A stretch of 64,000 bases of DNA, taken from contig NZ_CP084712.1 in the NCBI RefSeq assembly GCF_023822045.1, positions 2,790,001-2,854,000 on the forward strand. The letters run 5' to 3'. The notes beneath the pieces were generated by a model. That model was not told the origin of the DNA and searched no databases. It was given only the letters and a program-made list of their open reading frames with translations. Positions 1 through 8,137 of this stretch are shown here, piece after piece. Source of the stretch: Sphingopyxis sp. USTB-05 (GTDB taxonomy: Bacteria; Pseudomonadota; Alphaproteobacteria; Sphingomonadales; Sphingomonadaceae). Positions within the stretch are counted from its first letter, which is position 1, and every line of letters starts with the position of its first letter. A program made the translations under genes and the position numbers.

Positions 1-381
1 CAAAATCTGCACGAACGCGGCGATGCGGGAACGACCACGCATTGCAGCCCGTCGCCGGCCAGCGAAGAGGGATCGGTCCCGCTAGCGATCATCGACACAT
101 CGGGACGCTGGGATGATGCCGCAAGGCGAAGCTTCGATGCGTCGAGCCACTATCGCATCTTCCCGACCCTGCTGAACGCGATGGGCTATGATCCAGCGGC
201 GGTGCGCCGTCAGTATGGCGAAGCACTCGATTCCCCGCTGGCCGACCCGGCGACGTTCAACAGCCTTTTCAACGCGCGGCTGGGACGCAAGCCGATATGG
301 ATCGAGGTGAAACGCAGTAAGGTTTCCCGACCTCCGGCCAGCGACTATGCGCCGCGCAAATATGGCATTGCACCACGATGA
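1..381 (+). CDS. Sulfatase/phosphoethanolamine-transferase-like hydrolase, C-terminal part
   Basis: Only the C-terminal 126 residues are present; the reading frame is already open at base 1 and ends at a TGA at 379-381. The fragment begins QNLHERGDAGTTTHCSP, which resembles the tail of the metal-site DHG motif of alkaline-phosphatase-superfamily sulfatases and phosphoethanolamine transferases, where a conserved His follows about a dozen residues later. A stretch VPLAIIDTSG and then SHYRIFPTLLNAMGYD match the usual C-terminal layout of these membrane-linked enzymes. It lies just upstream of a flippase and a glycosyltransferase-like gene on the other strand, so a role in decorating an envelope polysaccharide or lipid is plausible. 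The N-terminal membrane segments and the catalytic Thr/Ser lie outside the window, so substrate and exact family cannot be decided. Confidence 0.6.
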   Translation, partial: QNLHERGDAGTTTHCSPSPASEEGSVPLAIIDTSGRWDDAARRSFDASSHYRIFPTLLNAMGYDPAAVRRQYGEALDSPLADPATFNSLFNARLGRKPIWIEVKRSKVSRPPASDYAPRKYGIAPR

Positions 382-429
382 CGCGCGCGTGCAATGCTTT
401 GCCAACGAATAGTTGCTAGGCTGCTCGCC

Positions 430-1950
430 ATGTCAGGTCGCGCACTGCCCCCGGAAACCACGCTTGGCCCCGACAGCCCGATTGCGCCCGATTTCGGCCA
501 GCAAGTACGCCGTGCGGTCATCTGGCGTTCGGGGTCGCAAATCGCAGGGCAAATCGTCGCCTGGGCCTCCACTTTCCTCGTCATCCGCATCCTGACGCCC
601 GAAGATTATGGCCTGTTCGCACTGACGCAGGTGATGCTGATGCTCTTCACCCTGCTCAATGGCTATGGTCTTGCGAGCGCGGCGATCCAGCGGGACGAGA
701 TCGCCCCGCACGAGCTGCGACAGATTTTCGGATTGATGCTGCTGCTCAACGGCGCGCTCGCGATCGCGCAAATCCTCTGCGCCCCGCTTGCCGCCGCTTA
801 TTATCGCCAGCCGATGGTTGCCGACCTGCTGCGGGTACAGTCGCTGATCTACCTTACCATCCCCTTCTCCGCGCTCGCCTATGCGCAATTGGCGCGTTCG
901 ATGGAGTTCCAGCGTCAGGCGCAGGTCAATCTGGTCTCCGCACTGATCGGTGCAGGCGTCGCGCTCGGCGGCGCGCTGGCGGGATGGGGGGTGTGGGCAC
1001 TGGTCTGGGCGCCGATCGCCATGTTCGCGGCGCGCGCGCTTGGCCTAACGATCGCGGCGCGCAGCTGGATGTGGCCAAGCTTCGATTTCCGCGGCGCGGG
1101 TTCGATCGCACGTTACGGCGGGCTGATGGCGGTCGGGCAATTGTTCGGCTTTGTCCAAAGCCAGGCGGACATATTGGTCGCCGGTCGCTGGTTCGATGCG
1201 CATCTGGTCGGCATCTATACGACAGCGTTGCTGTTGACGCAGATCTTCAACAACAAGGTCGTCCCGCCGCTCAACGAAGTGGCCTTTGCCGCCTATGCCC
1301 GGATGCAGAACGACCGGCCCGCGCTGGCCGCCGGTTTCACTCGCTCCACGCGCGCGATCATGGTCGCTGCGATGCCTTTCTTCTTCGGGCTCGCCGCAGT
1401 CGCGGAACCCCTCGTTCTCACTTTGCTCGGCGAAAAATGGCGCGAGATTGTGCCGTTGCTCCTGCCGCTGGCGCTCGCCATGCCCTTCTGGACGCTGTTC
1501 ACGCTGCTTCGACCCGCGACCGATGCCCTCGGCCGCCCTGGCATTGCTTCGGGCAACGCCATCGCCGGCGCGCTGCTGATGCCCGTCGTGTTTCTTGTCG
1601 GCGCACAGTGGGGCATCATCGGCATCGCATGGGCATGGCTGATCGCCTATCCCTTGCTCCTCGCCTTTGCCGCTACCCGGTCGCTGCCCGTCATCGGAGT
1701 CGGGGCAAGCGAATTGCTCCGCGCGGTCGCGACGCCAGTGCTCGCCGCCGCTGCGATGGCGGCAGTGGTGCTATTGGTCGACCGCCTGCTGCCAGCAATG
1801 CCCGAACCGCTTCGGCTCGCGATACTCGTCGCGACCGGAGGACCGATTTATTGCCTGTGGCTGATATTGTTCGCGCGCGAGACGGTGCGCGACCTCATCG
1901 GGATGGTCCGAGGCCGGCGTATGCCGACAAGCCCCGACACTGCCGTCTAG
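430..1950 (+). CDS. Wzx-like polysaccharide/oligosaccharide flippase
   Basis: The product (506 aa) is a polytopic membrane protein of the polysaccharide-synthesis (Wzx/MOP) family, which flips undecaprenyl-linked sugar repeat units across the inner membrane. The N-terminal region has the family pattern: an Arg/Ser-rich entry (RRAVIWRSGSQ), a first helix ending FLVIRILTPEDYGLFALTQ, then a regular series of hydrophobic helices up to about residue 490, compatible with 12 to 14 transmembrane segments. The sequence GRWFDAHLVGIYTTALLLTQ is a typical mid-protein loop. The ATG at 430 is preferred because similarity to the family starts soon after it; an in-frame ATG at 394 would add 12 uncharacteristic residues and has no clear ribosome site. 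Neighbouring envelope-sugar genes support the assignment, but the substrate is unknown. Confidence 0.8.
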   Translation: MSGRALPPETTLGPDSPIAPDFGQQVRRAVIWRSGSQIAGQIVAWASTFLVIRILTPEDYGLFALTQVMLMLFTLLNGYGLASAAIQRDEIAPHELRQIFGLMLLLNGALAIAQILCAPLAAAYYRQPMVADLLRVQSLIYLTIPFSALAYAQLARSMEFQRQAQVNLVSALIGAGVALGGALAGWGVWALVWAPIAMFAARALGLTIAARSWMWPSFDFRGAGSIARYGGLMAVGQLFGFVQSQADILVAGRWFDAHLVGIYTTALLLTQIFNNKVVPPLNEVAFAAYARMQNDRPALAAGFTRSTRAIMVAAMPFFFGLAAVAEPLVLTLLGEKWREIVPLLLPLALAMPFWTLFTLLRPATDALGRPGIASGNAIAGALLMPVVFLVGAQWGIIGIAWAWLIAYPLLLAFAATRSLPVIGVGASELLRAVATPVLAAAAMAAVVLLVDRLLPAMPEPLRLAILVATGGPIYCLWLILFARETVRDLIGMVRGRRMPTSPDTAV

Positions 1951-2879
1951 GCTTGGCCCAAAGCCGCTACGGCCGCGCGCGTGGCGTCGATATAGGCGGT
2001 ACCGCTGAAACGATAGCTGCCGATGAAATGGACGAAGCGCGCGTCGTCCGGCACGCCTTCGTCCCAGAAATTGAGATAATGGTCATATGGCAGCAGCAAC
2101 GCATCGGGCTCGTTCGCGATGACCATGTTCGAGGTCACCTGTTCGCTCCCCCAGCGCGCCCAGCGCTCGGCGCCGAGCAACCGTTCCGCTTCGCGGGAAA
2201 AGGCTTCGGCAAGCATGCGCCCATTGCCGCCCCGCGCGAACCCGGCAAATCCCGAGCATCCCCGCACATAGAGCGGGTGGGCAAGCATCGGCAGTTCTAC
2301 GCGATCGAGGCCACTCTCGATCGCGCCCTGCACATGCGCGTCGGGATTGAACAGGAAGGCGTCGTCATCGGTGCGGCTCGCCAACTCGGCAAAGGACAAA
2401 AGCTGCGAATCAGGATCGCCGCGCAAGGTGAAGCTGCGATTCCCGGCGATCGCTTCCGCGATCTCGGGCACGGCGCCCAGCGTCACCGTGTCGGAATCGA
2501 GCTGGATCACATAATCACCGGCACGAATGTCGAGGATGGTGAGCAGCCGTTCCCACGTTCCGCCGCGCGGGCACGGGCCGGTATCGACATCGGCAATCGA
2601 AATGACGCGCGGATTTCCAAGATGTGCGGCGAGTATCGCGCGGTCGGTGTCGGTCAACGTGCCATCGTCGAGGATTGCGATACGACCCCGGCGAAGCTGC
2701 GCGTGCAGCGATTTGACCGCTACCAGATAAGGCAGCAGCACGCGCGTGCCGATCATCGAAAACAGGACCACGCCATCGTCGGCCGGCACCACCGCGGGCG
2801 TATCCAGCACCGCGCGGGCGGCGGCGCGATGCGTGCGCTCTTTCCACAAACGGTTGAGTTTGTTTACGATCCTGTTCAT
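1947..2879 (-). CDS. Glycosyltransferase-like protein (nucleotide-diphospho-sugar transferase fold)
   Basis: This 310-aa soluble protein has a central VIQLDSDTVTLG stretch, a DxD motif of the kind used by GT-A-fold glycosyltransferases to bind a metal and nucleotide sugar. Earlier, an alternating hydrophobic strand (GVVLFSMIG, then LPYLVAVKSLHAQL) resembles the nucleotide-binding half of such enzymes. It ends convergently with the flippase gene and overlaps it by 4 bases. The ATG at 2879 was chosen over the upstream in-frame ATG at 2933 because the extra residues are low-complexity and unlike the rest. The context suggests a role in an envelope or exopolysaccharide. The exact family, donor and acceptor are not recognisable by eye. 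Confidence 0.55.
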   Translation of the reverse strand: MNRIVNKLNRLWKERTHRAAARAVLDTPAVVPADDGVVLFSMIGTRVLLPYLVAVKSLHAQLRRGRIAILDDGTLTDTDRAILAAHLGNPRVISIADVDTGPCPRGGTWERLLTILDIRAGDYVIQLDSDTVTLGAVPEIAEAIAGNRSFTLRGDPDSQLLSFAELASRTDDDAFLFNPDAHVQGAIESGLDRVELPMLAHPLYVRGCSGFAGFARGGNGRMLAEAFSREAERLLGAERWARWGSEQVTSNMVIANEPDALLLPYDHYLNFWDEGVPDDARFVHFIGSYRFSGTAYIDATRAAVAALGQA

Positions 2880-3064
2880 CGCGCGGCCGTAACACGCGCG
2901 ACCACCCTTGGGTAGAGGCGATAATCCCAGCATTTGCGCCCTTTCAGGACGTTTTGTGCCACAGATATCCGGGGCGCTCGCGGGCGCCGATGACCTTGCA
3001 TCACCGAACCTTCAACGCGCGCGGTTGCACACGCAAGGCCCGGCATGGTTTTCGGTGAAGGAAG

Positions 3065-3141
3065 TGGTGCCTGGGGACGGGATCGAACCGCCGACACTGC
3101 GATTTTCAATCGCATGCTCTACCAACTGAGCTACCCAGGCG
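3065..3141 (-). tRNA. tRNA-Phe (anticodon GAA)
   Basis: Read on the minus strand, the sequence folds as a complete tRNA: acceptor GCCTGGG pairs with CCCAGGC, D arm GCTC/GAGC, anticodon stem TGCGA/TCGCA with loop TTGAAAA, and T arm GGCGG/CCGTC with loop TTCGATC. The anticodon GAA decodes phenylalanine. The CCA end is encoded in the DNA. It lies downstream of the yacG gene on the same strand with an 83-bp gap, so it may be cotranscribed with that operon or have its own promoter. Confidence 0.97.
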
Positions 3142-3224
3142 AGCCGCTGCGGCCGGTCGGCCGCGCTGGCGAGCGGCGGCTATAGGCAGGGCTTTGCGTC
3201 CTGTCCAGCACCTTTCTTCGCGAT

Positions 3225-3407
3225 TTATCCCTCGTCGAAACGATCCTCGTCGGCGGTGCCGTCGGGCGCCTGATCGACCGGAACGCGATAGCCTTCGCCG
3301 AACCAGTTCAGCAGGTCGCGATCGCGGCAACCACGACTGCAAAAGGGTTTGAATTCGGGATCACGCGGCTTGCCGCAGAGCGGACAGCGCGGGGGTTTAC
3401 TGGGCAT
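3225..3407 (-). CDS. yacG: DNA gyrase inhibitor YacG (zinc-binding)
   Basis: The product is a 60-residue zinc-finger protein with the YacG signature CPLCGKP followed by CSRGCRDRDLLNWF, giving four cysteines for one zinc ion, and an acidic C-terminal tail (DEDRFDEG). In E. coli YacG binds GyrB and inhibits gyrase; the same role is assumed here. It is the last protein gene of the operon infA-maf-RNase-yacG and its start overlaps the stop of the RNase-like gene by 11 bases, which indicates translational coupling. Length and motif spacing are normal for the family. Confidence 0.93.
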   Translation of the reverse strand: MPSKPPRCPLCGKPRDPEFKPFCSRGCRDRDLLNWFGEGYRVPVDQAPDGTADEDRFDEG

Positions 3408-4389
3408 GGCCCACTCCTTTCACGGCGGAATCCGCGGCAAGGCGGACAGTGCGCCCGGTACGATTCTGCAGCGCCTCCACCCAATGATGATGCGCGGCAA
3501 TATGATCGATCACGGCGCCCCGCGCGGTCAGCGTCAAAACGCCGGTTCCGACGGTGCGTTCCGCCTGCCGCAGCAGGAGCGCGGCATCGGTCGCGACGGG
3601 ATCGAGCCGGACCTGTTCGATCAGCGAGGGACGGTCGCGGCGGCGGATGATCTGCATGAAGCCGAAGCCGTTGACCGCAGTCCGCTCGAACGGCTGCGGA
3701 AGTGCGGCATCGACCGCGGCGTCGATCGCCTGTCGTCCGGCGCGATCGGGCAGCGACGGAAAGTCGATCCCGATCGATCCTCCAACATCGCAGCGACGGA
3801 TCACCGACGCCGCCGCCCCCGCGCCAGCCTTGGCGAGCGCCAGTGCCTCGCCCTCGCCGTCGATATCGATCAGCAGCATCGCAGGCGTGGCATCGACCCA
3901 GAGCGCACCGCCCGCGAACGGCCAATGGCCGGTGCGGACGCAGTCGATCAGTTCGGACCAACCCGCCTGCTCAAGTCGGTCGCCGTCGGTGGGACGCAGG
4001 TCGACGACGGGAAGGCCGCTGGCCGCGATACGCGCGCGCAGATCGGGTCCGTCGGCAAGGGCTGCGCCTGCCTCGGCAATCCGCGCGCGTGCCGGTTTGT
4101 CGCGGCCGCGTTCGCGCAGCGCCATTCGCGTGATTTCGACGGTCAGCCGGGCGCCCACAGAGGTCGACGGCGGCAAGCCGGCAAGCGTCGCCGGCGGTTC
4201 GCCGGGCAAGTCCAGCGCGACGAGTGCGCCCTTGGCGCCCCTGCCCGCCTCGATCAGTTTCGCGCCGACGACCGCACCAAGGCGCGGCCCTTCGTCCTCG
4301 CGCTCGATCCGGGCTTCGACGATTTCGCCATTCTCGATCAGCGCCGCGCGCGCCTCGCCGATGCCGGCTTCATATATCCACTCAGCCAA
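3397..4389 (-). CDS. RNase E/G-like ribonuclease, short form
   Basis: A 330-aa protein resembling the catalytic core of RNase E/G. The C-terminal half contains MLLIDIDGEG followed about 30 residues later by GGSIGIDFPSL, corresponding to the two regions that carry the catalytic aspartates in E. coli RNase E (IDVNS and IVIDF). It is shorter than RNase G (about 490 aa) and I see no CPxC zinc-link motif, so oligomeric state and activity may differ. The only in-frame start giving the conserved beginning is a TTG at 4389; it overlaps the 3' end of maf by 8 bases, so translation is probably coupled. It likely acts in RNA processing next to infA. A true enzyme is probable but unproven. Confidence 0.75.
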   Translation of the reverse strand: MAEWIYEAGIGEARAALIENGEIVEARIEREDEGPRLGAVVGAKLIEAGRGAKGALVALDLPGEPPATLAGLPPSTSVGARLTVEITRMALRERGRDKPARARIAEAGAALADGPDLRARIAASGLPVVDLRPTDGDRLEQAGWSELIDCVRTGHWPFAGGALWVDATPAMLLIDIDGEGEALALAKAGAGAAASVIRRCDVGGSIGIDFPSLPDRAGRQAIDAAVDAALPQPFERTAVNGFGFMQIIRRRDRPSLIEQVRLDPVATDAALLLRQAERTVGTGVLTLTARGAVIDHIAAHHHWVEALQNRTGRTVRLAADSAVKGVGHAQ

Positions 4390-4984
4390 GCGGGATACCG
4401 ACGCTGGTCAGAAGGGCCCGCGTCTCGAAGAGCGGCAGGCCGACGACGTTCGAGTGGCTGCCCGACAGGAAACGCACGAACGTCTCGGCGCGTCCCTGGA
4501 TCGCATAGCCGCCCGCTTTGCCCATCCCCTCGCCCGATTCGACATAGGCATCGATCTCGGTGGCACTCAGCGCCTTGAACGCGACGATCGTGTCGACGAC
4601 GCGCACGCGCGCCTTTCCGTCGGTACCGACGACGCAGATCCCCGAATAGACATGGTGCCGCCGCCCGGACAGCAGACCCAGCATGCGGCGCAGATCGGCC
4701 TCGTCGGCCGGCTTTTCGAGGATGCGGCGTCCGACCGCCACCGTCGTGTCGCCCGCGAGCACGACCTCTTCCGCCGCGCGTTCGACGGCGAGCGCCTTGC
4801 CCTTCGCAAGCCGCGCGACATAATCGCGCGGCAGCTCTGCCTTCAGCGGCGTTTCATCGATTTCTGGCGCGGCAATGCGCGCCGGCACAAGCCCGATCCG
4901 CGCCAGCAATTCGCGCCGACGCGGTGAGGTCGAAGCCAGTACAAGTGCCGGCATTGGCGCGGGGGAGTTCGCCGCGCCGCTCAC
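4382..4984 (-). CDS. maf: Maf family nucleoside triphosphate pyrophosphatase
   Basis: The 200-aa product has the Maf signature [16 protein letters not shown] near its start, a conserved EID(E) motif after it, [15 protein letters not shown] with the catalytic Asp, and [10 protein letters not shown] near the C terminus. Maf proteins hydrolyse non-canonical or modified nucleoside triphosphates to monophosphates, as house-cleaning or in cell-division control. It lies between infA (ATGA overlap of 4 bases) and the RNase gene (8-base overlap), so all are one transcription unit. Which Maf subfamily (dTTP/UTP- or m7GTP-specific) it belongs to cannot be settled by eye. Confidence 0.92.
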   Translation of the reverse strand: MSGAANSPAPMPALVLASTSPRRRELLARIGLVPARIAAPEIDETPLKAELPRDYVARLAKGKALAVERAAEEVVLAGDTTVAVGRRILEKPADEADLRRMLGLLSGRRHHVYSGICVVGTDGKARVRVVDTIVAFKALSATEIDAYVESGEGMGKAGGYAIQGRAETFVRFLSGSHSNVVGLPLFETRALLTSVGIPLG

Positions 4985-5199
4985 TTGAAGCGATAGGTGA
5001 TCCGACCCTTGGTCAGGTCATAGGGGGTAAGTTCGACGAGCACTTCGTCGCCCACGAGAACGCGGATGCGGTTCTTGCGCATCTTGCCGGCCGTGTGACC
5101 CAGAATTTCGTGGTCGTTTTCCAGTTTGACGCGAAACATCGCGTTGGGCAGCAGTTCGACCACTTGGCCGCGCATTTCCAGAAGTTCTTCTTTCGCCAT
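4981..5199 (-). CDS. infA: Translation initiation factor IF-1
   Basis: A 72-aa protein of a single S1/OB fold with the almost invariant IF-1 sequence [20 protein letters not shown], then [24 protein letters not shown] at its end. IF-1 binds the ribosomal A site in the 30S subunit and helps IF-2 and IF-3 during initiation. The ATG at 5199 gives the standard length; an upstream in-frame ATG at 5247 would add 16 residues not seen in IF-1. It is the first gene of the infA-maf-RNase-yacG operon, so the promoter should lie in the AT-richer gap 5200-5318. Confidence 0.98.
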   Translation of the reverse strand: MAKEELLEMRGQVVELLPNAMFRVKLENDHEILGHTAGKMRKNRIRVLVGDEVLVELTPYDLTKGRITYRFK

Positions 5200-5318
5200 C
5201 AGTCCTCTATGGGTCGAAAATTCAAGGATGCGCGCCCATAACCGCAATTTGCGCCAATTGAAAGCAATCTGTCATCTGTGTTTTGAGAAGGCGTCGGCCC
5301 GCTCTGGCCAAGCCGATT

Positions 5319-6185
5319 TCAGGAGACGAGTTTCAGCCTGCGCGCGATGCGCCAGCCGATTGTTTTCGCCCAGGCATAGCTCGGCCAGCGCGGCGGCATC
5401 GCCGGGTCGAGGCCCATGCGGCGGAGCGTCGCATTGGCGGCATGCGCCTCGGACTCGCGATAGCTCCATTCGCTGCGCCAGGTGATCGACAGAGAGATCG
5501 ACGGCGCATCGCCATTGGCGACGAAATGCGGGGCCATCACCGGCATCAGCACCGCATCACCGGGCCCGAGCGGCACTTGCTGGGCGTCGCCATGATATTC
5601 GTCCTGCCAGGGCAGATTCCGGTGACCGCCGGTGTGATAGCGTTCATGCTCGCGGCGATGCGCAAAGCGCTCATCACCGGCGGGCCAGACGTTCATCACC
5701 TTCCTGCCGCGCAGTTGCAGCAGGATATTATGTTCGGGGTCGAAGTGGAACGGCGTGATCGAACCGGGCGACGAGATGAAGATAAAGCCCTGCGGCGTCA
5801 GCATCGCGCCGGTGCGCAGTTCGACCACCGCTTCCAGTTCCCCGAGCAGACCCATCAGCAGGGTGCGATAGGCGTCCACATTCTCGATATTCTTGAGAAC
5901 CGCCCAACTGCCGTTGCTGTCGATCGTTCGAATCGTCTCGCCGATCGACAGGCCGTTCGACGGGACATCCTCGGGGCGGATACCGATCGGCACATTGCCC
6001 GGGTTATACTCGACCTCGCTCGCGGGCAGATTTTCGCCGAGCGTTGCGAGCGCTTCGAGCGACAGCAAAGGATGATCGGGCAGATGATGATGCAGCAGCC
6101 CCGCCTGCTGCGGATAGAGCATCGCCATCCGCTCAAGCGTTTCGATAGGGAATACGGGCCGGGTGATCGGCTGATGCACGGTCAT
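5319..6185 (-). CDS. JmjC/cupin-like 2-oxoglutarate-dependent oxygenase-like protein
   Basis: A 288-aa protein with a cupin (JmjC-like) barrel. The metal-binding facial triad is visible: the HxD motif in TPFHFDPEHN (about residue 155) and a distal His in MAPHFVANGD (about residue 228). It therefore probably binds Fe(II), and by family may hydroxylate a protein or small substrate; such proteins are often annotated as cupin-like or transcriptional regulators. Its start codon overlaps the stop of the upstream acyltransferase gene (ATGA, 6182-6185), so the two are translated from one message and may share a pathway. No signal peptide or membrane segment is apparent, so it should be cytosolic. The substrate is unknown. 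Confidence 0.7.
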   Translation of the reverse strand: MTVHQPITRPVFPIETLERMAMLYPQQAGLLHHHLPDHPLLSLEALATLGENLPASEVEYNPGNVPIGIRPEDVPSNGLSIGETIRTIDSNGSWAVLKNIENVDAYRTLLMGLLGELEAVVELRTGAMLTPQGFIFISSPGSITPFHFDPEHNILLQLRGRKVMNVWPAGDERFAHRREHERYHTGGHRNLPWQDEYHGDAQQVPLGPGDAVLMPVMAPHFVANGDAPSISLSITWRSEWSYRESEAHAANATLRRMGLDPAMPPRWPSYAWAKTIGWRIARRLKLVS

Positions 6186-7366
6186 GACGGGCTTTCTACT
6201 TCATTTTCGGGCGCGGCGGCGCCCCTCCAGCGGCGCCACAGCCGTTCGGTCTTCGTCAGCATGGCGAAGCGAAGACGGTCGGGCGCCGACGACAGGGCCA
6301 CATTGACCCAAATCAGGGCGCGGCGTTCGCGCCAGACGCTGTCGATCATCGGATGGCCAGGCGCGGCACAACTGTCGACCCACTTGACCTGCCTATTGTC
6401 GAGCAAATCGAGATTCGCCTGTTGAAGCAGCACGCCGGGCGAAAAACGGGCATAATCCTCATCGAACGCGGTCTTGAACGAAAAGCCGCCGGGCGGGCAA
6501 AGGAAGTTGACGAGCATCGCAAGCGGACGCCCGTCGAGATCGAGCGAGCGCATGTCGAGCCGTCCCGCGTCTCCCGCCGCAAGGAGGATCGCGTGGAACC
6601 ACGCCTGCGTGTCGCTCTGGCTCGCGAGCGCCGATTTGGCGCGCCCTTTCCAGCCACGCGCCTCGAGATCGAGGAAGGCCTCGATCCACGGATCGATTGC
6701 CTCACCCGGCTGCCAGCGACGAAACTGCACCGCGCCATGCTCGGACAGCCGGTTTGCCTGTCGCCGCAGTTCCTTGCGCTTTTTCGCGCGCACGGCGGCA
6801 TCCCAATATTCTTCTGGCGACAGGCTGCTTTCGAGCAGCGCGCGCTCCTCGCGGTGCACCACCTCGGCCTCGCTGCCGCGCTGCCGCGCCACATCGACGA
6901 GCGCGCGGTGCAGCGGCCCGCCTTCGGTAAGGCGCGGAAAATGCACCAGCGTGCGTGCCCAGGGCGCGGCGTCGCACCAACCGAGCAGGATCGACCAGAA
7001 CATCCTTTCGAAACCCGCGCGAACGAGCGGGAGCCCGAGAAAATGATTGGGATGCGCCCATCCCGCAACATGGCGCAGCGGCACGCGGCCATAGTGCGTC
7101 GCGGGGGCAAGCGGCATGATCCCGATCATCGGGCCATCGCTGCCGTCGCGTACGACGACAAGCCGCGCTTGGCGATCAGGGTCGAGCAGATGCAGCGCCG
7201 ATTGCAGGCACCAGCGCTCAGCGAAGGGGTTGGGCTCGCTCGCTTCGTCCGCGAGCCGATCCCAGGCAGCGGCAAGCCCGGGCGACAGCGCCAGCGGGTC
7301 GACGACACGCACGGTCAATGGCGCCGCTTCGGTGGTGCTTGCCGGAAAGGCGGGATAAACCGTCAT
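6182..7366 (-). CDS. GNAT/BioF2-type acetyltransferase (CelD-like)
   Basis: A 394-aa protein of the Acetyltransf_6 (BioF2-like/CelD) group: two GNAT-like halves, with RKELRRQANRLSEHG (about residue 200), a conserved basic helix preceding the acyl-CoA site, then GWKGRAKSALASQ and LLQQANLDLLDNRQVKWVDSCAAPGHPMID near the end. Proteins of this group act on cell-surface polysaccharides or lipids. The ATG at 7366 was preferred to 7408, as the longer form only adds 14 unusual residues. It is the first gene of a two-gene operon with the cupin protein and lies next to the polysaccharide locus, whose FemAB-like protein has a related fold. Confidence 0.72.
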   Translation of the reverse strand: MTVYPAFPASTTEAAPLTVRVVDPLALSPGLAAAWDRLADEASEPNPFAERWCLQSALHLLDPDRQARLVVVRDGSDGPMIGIMPLAPATHYGRVPLRHVAGWAHPNHFLGLPLVRAGFERMFWSILLGWCDAAPWARTLVHFPRLTEGGPLHRALVDVARQRGSEAEVVHREERALLESSLSPEEYWDAAVRAKKRKELRRQANRLSEHGAVQFRRWQPGEAIDPWIEAFLDLEARGWKGRAKSALASQSDTQAWFHAILLAAGDAGRLDMRSLDLDGRPLAMLVNFLCPPGGFSFKTAFDEDYARFSPGVLLQQANLDLLDNRQVKWVDSCAAPGHPMIDSVWRERRALIWVNVALSSAPDRLRFAMLTKTERLWRRWRGAAAPENEVESPS

Positions 7367-7470
7367 GGGCCGCGAGCCTAGCACCCAAGCGTTAAGGATG
7401 GGTGGCAATTTGACGCCGCACGGCTCGAAGGGGCCTGACGGCTAACGACCGGGTTGCTGCCGTTGCAGGT

Positions 7471-7560
7471 GTGTGCCCCGGCGAAGGCCGGGGTCCAGAG
7501 CGCAACGAGCAGAGGTCGGCTCTCTGAAGCCCTGGGCCCCGGCCTTCGCCGGGGTGCGCA
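7471..7560. repeat. Palindromic repeat R2, copy a
   Basis: A 90-bp inverted repeat. The left arm is CCCCGGCGAAGGCCGGGG plus TCCAG and the right arm CTGGG plus CCCCGGCCTTCGCCGGGG, around a 40-base variable centre. Each arm is itself a hairpin. A second copy is at 31025-31112. It is followed after about 36 bases by the R1 repeat. Confidence 0.9.
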
Positions 7561-7596
7561 AATGGGAAACGACCGGTTGCCGACCAATCCTTTTTC

Positions 7597-7685
7597 GTCA
7601 CCCCGGACTTGATCCGGGGTCCCGCTTGAGGCCGAAGCCAGTGAGTGCGTCAAAAAGCGGGATCCCGGGTCAAGCCCGGGATGAC
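7597..7685. repeat. Palindromic repeat R1, copy a
   Basis: An 89-bp palindromic element: GTCACCCCGGACTTGATCC, then GGGGTCCCGCTT on the left, a variable centre of about 25 bases, and AAGCGGGATCCCGGG, then TCAAGCCCGGGATGAC on the right. Each arm contains its own hairpin with a CTTGA or TCAAG loop. Four more copies in this window are at 27554, 30910, 34134 and 42596. They lie only between genes, as do REP-type elements. Confidence 0.93.
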
Positions 7686-7689
7686 GGAA

Positions 7690-8010
7690 GTGGGTGACGG
7701 AATGTCAGCTCACCACCCCAAAACAGACATCGCCTCCAAAAAGGTCTTTCCTACATTATCCGGCCGTGCCAGCCTTCATCCGGCTCTTTCATTCGGTGAA
7801 CAAAAAGATGGTCGCTGCCTGGCTTTCGGGTGCGACCATGATCGGACATGCCGCGCACATCCAGCAGTCCGCGACTTGCAAATCGGGGCGCTCATAGGGC
7901 TGAACTTTCCTGAACTTTGGAATATTGCGCGGCCCTTGCTCCGACCCGATCCCGGATCCAGCCGGGCGATATCCAAAGAGGGTAACGACAGCTCTCACCC
8001 CAATATCCGC
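7690..8010 (-). repeat. Long repeat module L, copy A (inverted relative to copy B)
   Basis: About 320 bp that match, on the opposite strand, the module at 27226-27553 at roughly 85-90 percent by eye. The best preserved stretch is GCGCAATATTCCAAAGTTCA with GGAAAGTTCAG after it, and TTCACCGAATGAAAGAGCCG with GATGAAGGCTGGCAC after it. Both copies abut an R1 repeat at the same side. No transposase or clear terminal repeats of an insertion sequence were seen. The gap 7367-8137 consists almost entirely of R2, R1 and this module. Confidence 0.85.
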
Positions 8011-8137
8011 CGTTCACCGCCAATCTGGATGGAATGGCCGGAAACGAATGATTTTTGTCGATCGCCGTCTTGGTGCGGCTTGCGGAAAGCGGACGGTCAG
8101 GACAATCTCGGGCAACATCCTGCAGGCCGGAGTTCAT

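Noticed and set aside
984..2915. A 643-codon plus-strand frame spanning the flippase and the glycosyltransferase-like gene
   Set aside because: It is in another frame of the flippase and antisense to the next gene, and Arg-rich without any family motif.
7471..7685. CRISPR array
   Set aside because: The repeats are palindromes in two single copies here, with no regular spacer series and no cas genes nearby.
7900..7918. GAAC-N6-GAAC as a LexA box in module L
   Set aside because: The spacing is six bases rather than seven; it is part of the small tandem repeat AAAGTTCAGG.
7690..8010. Insertion sequence or transposase remnant
   Set aside because: No reading frame resembles a transposase and no terminal inverted repeats or target duplications are clear.
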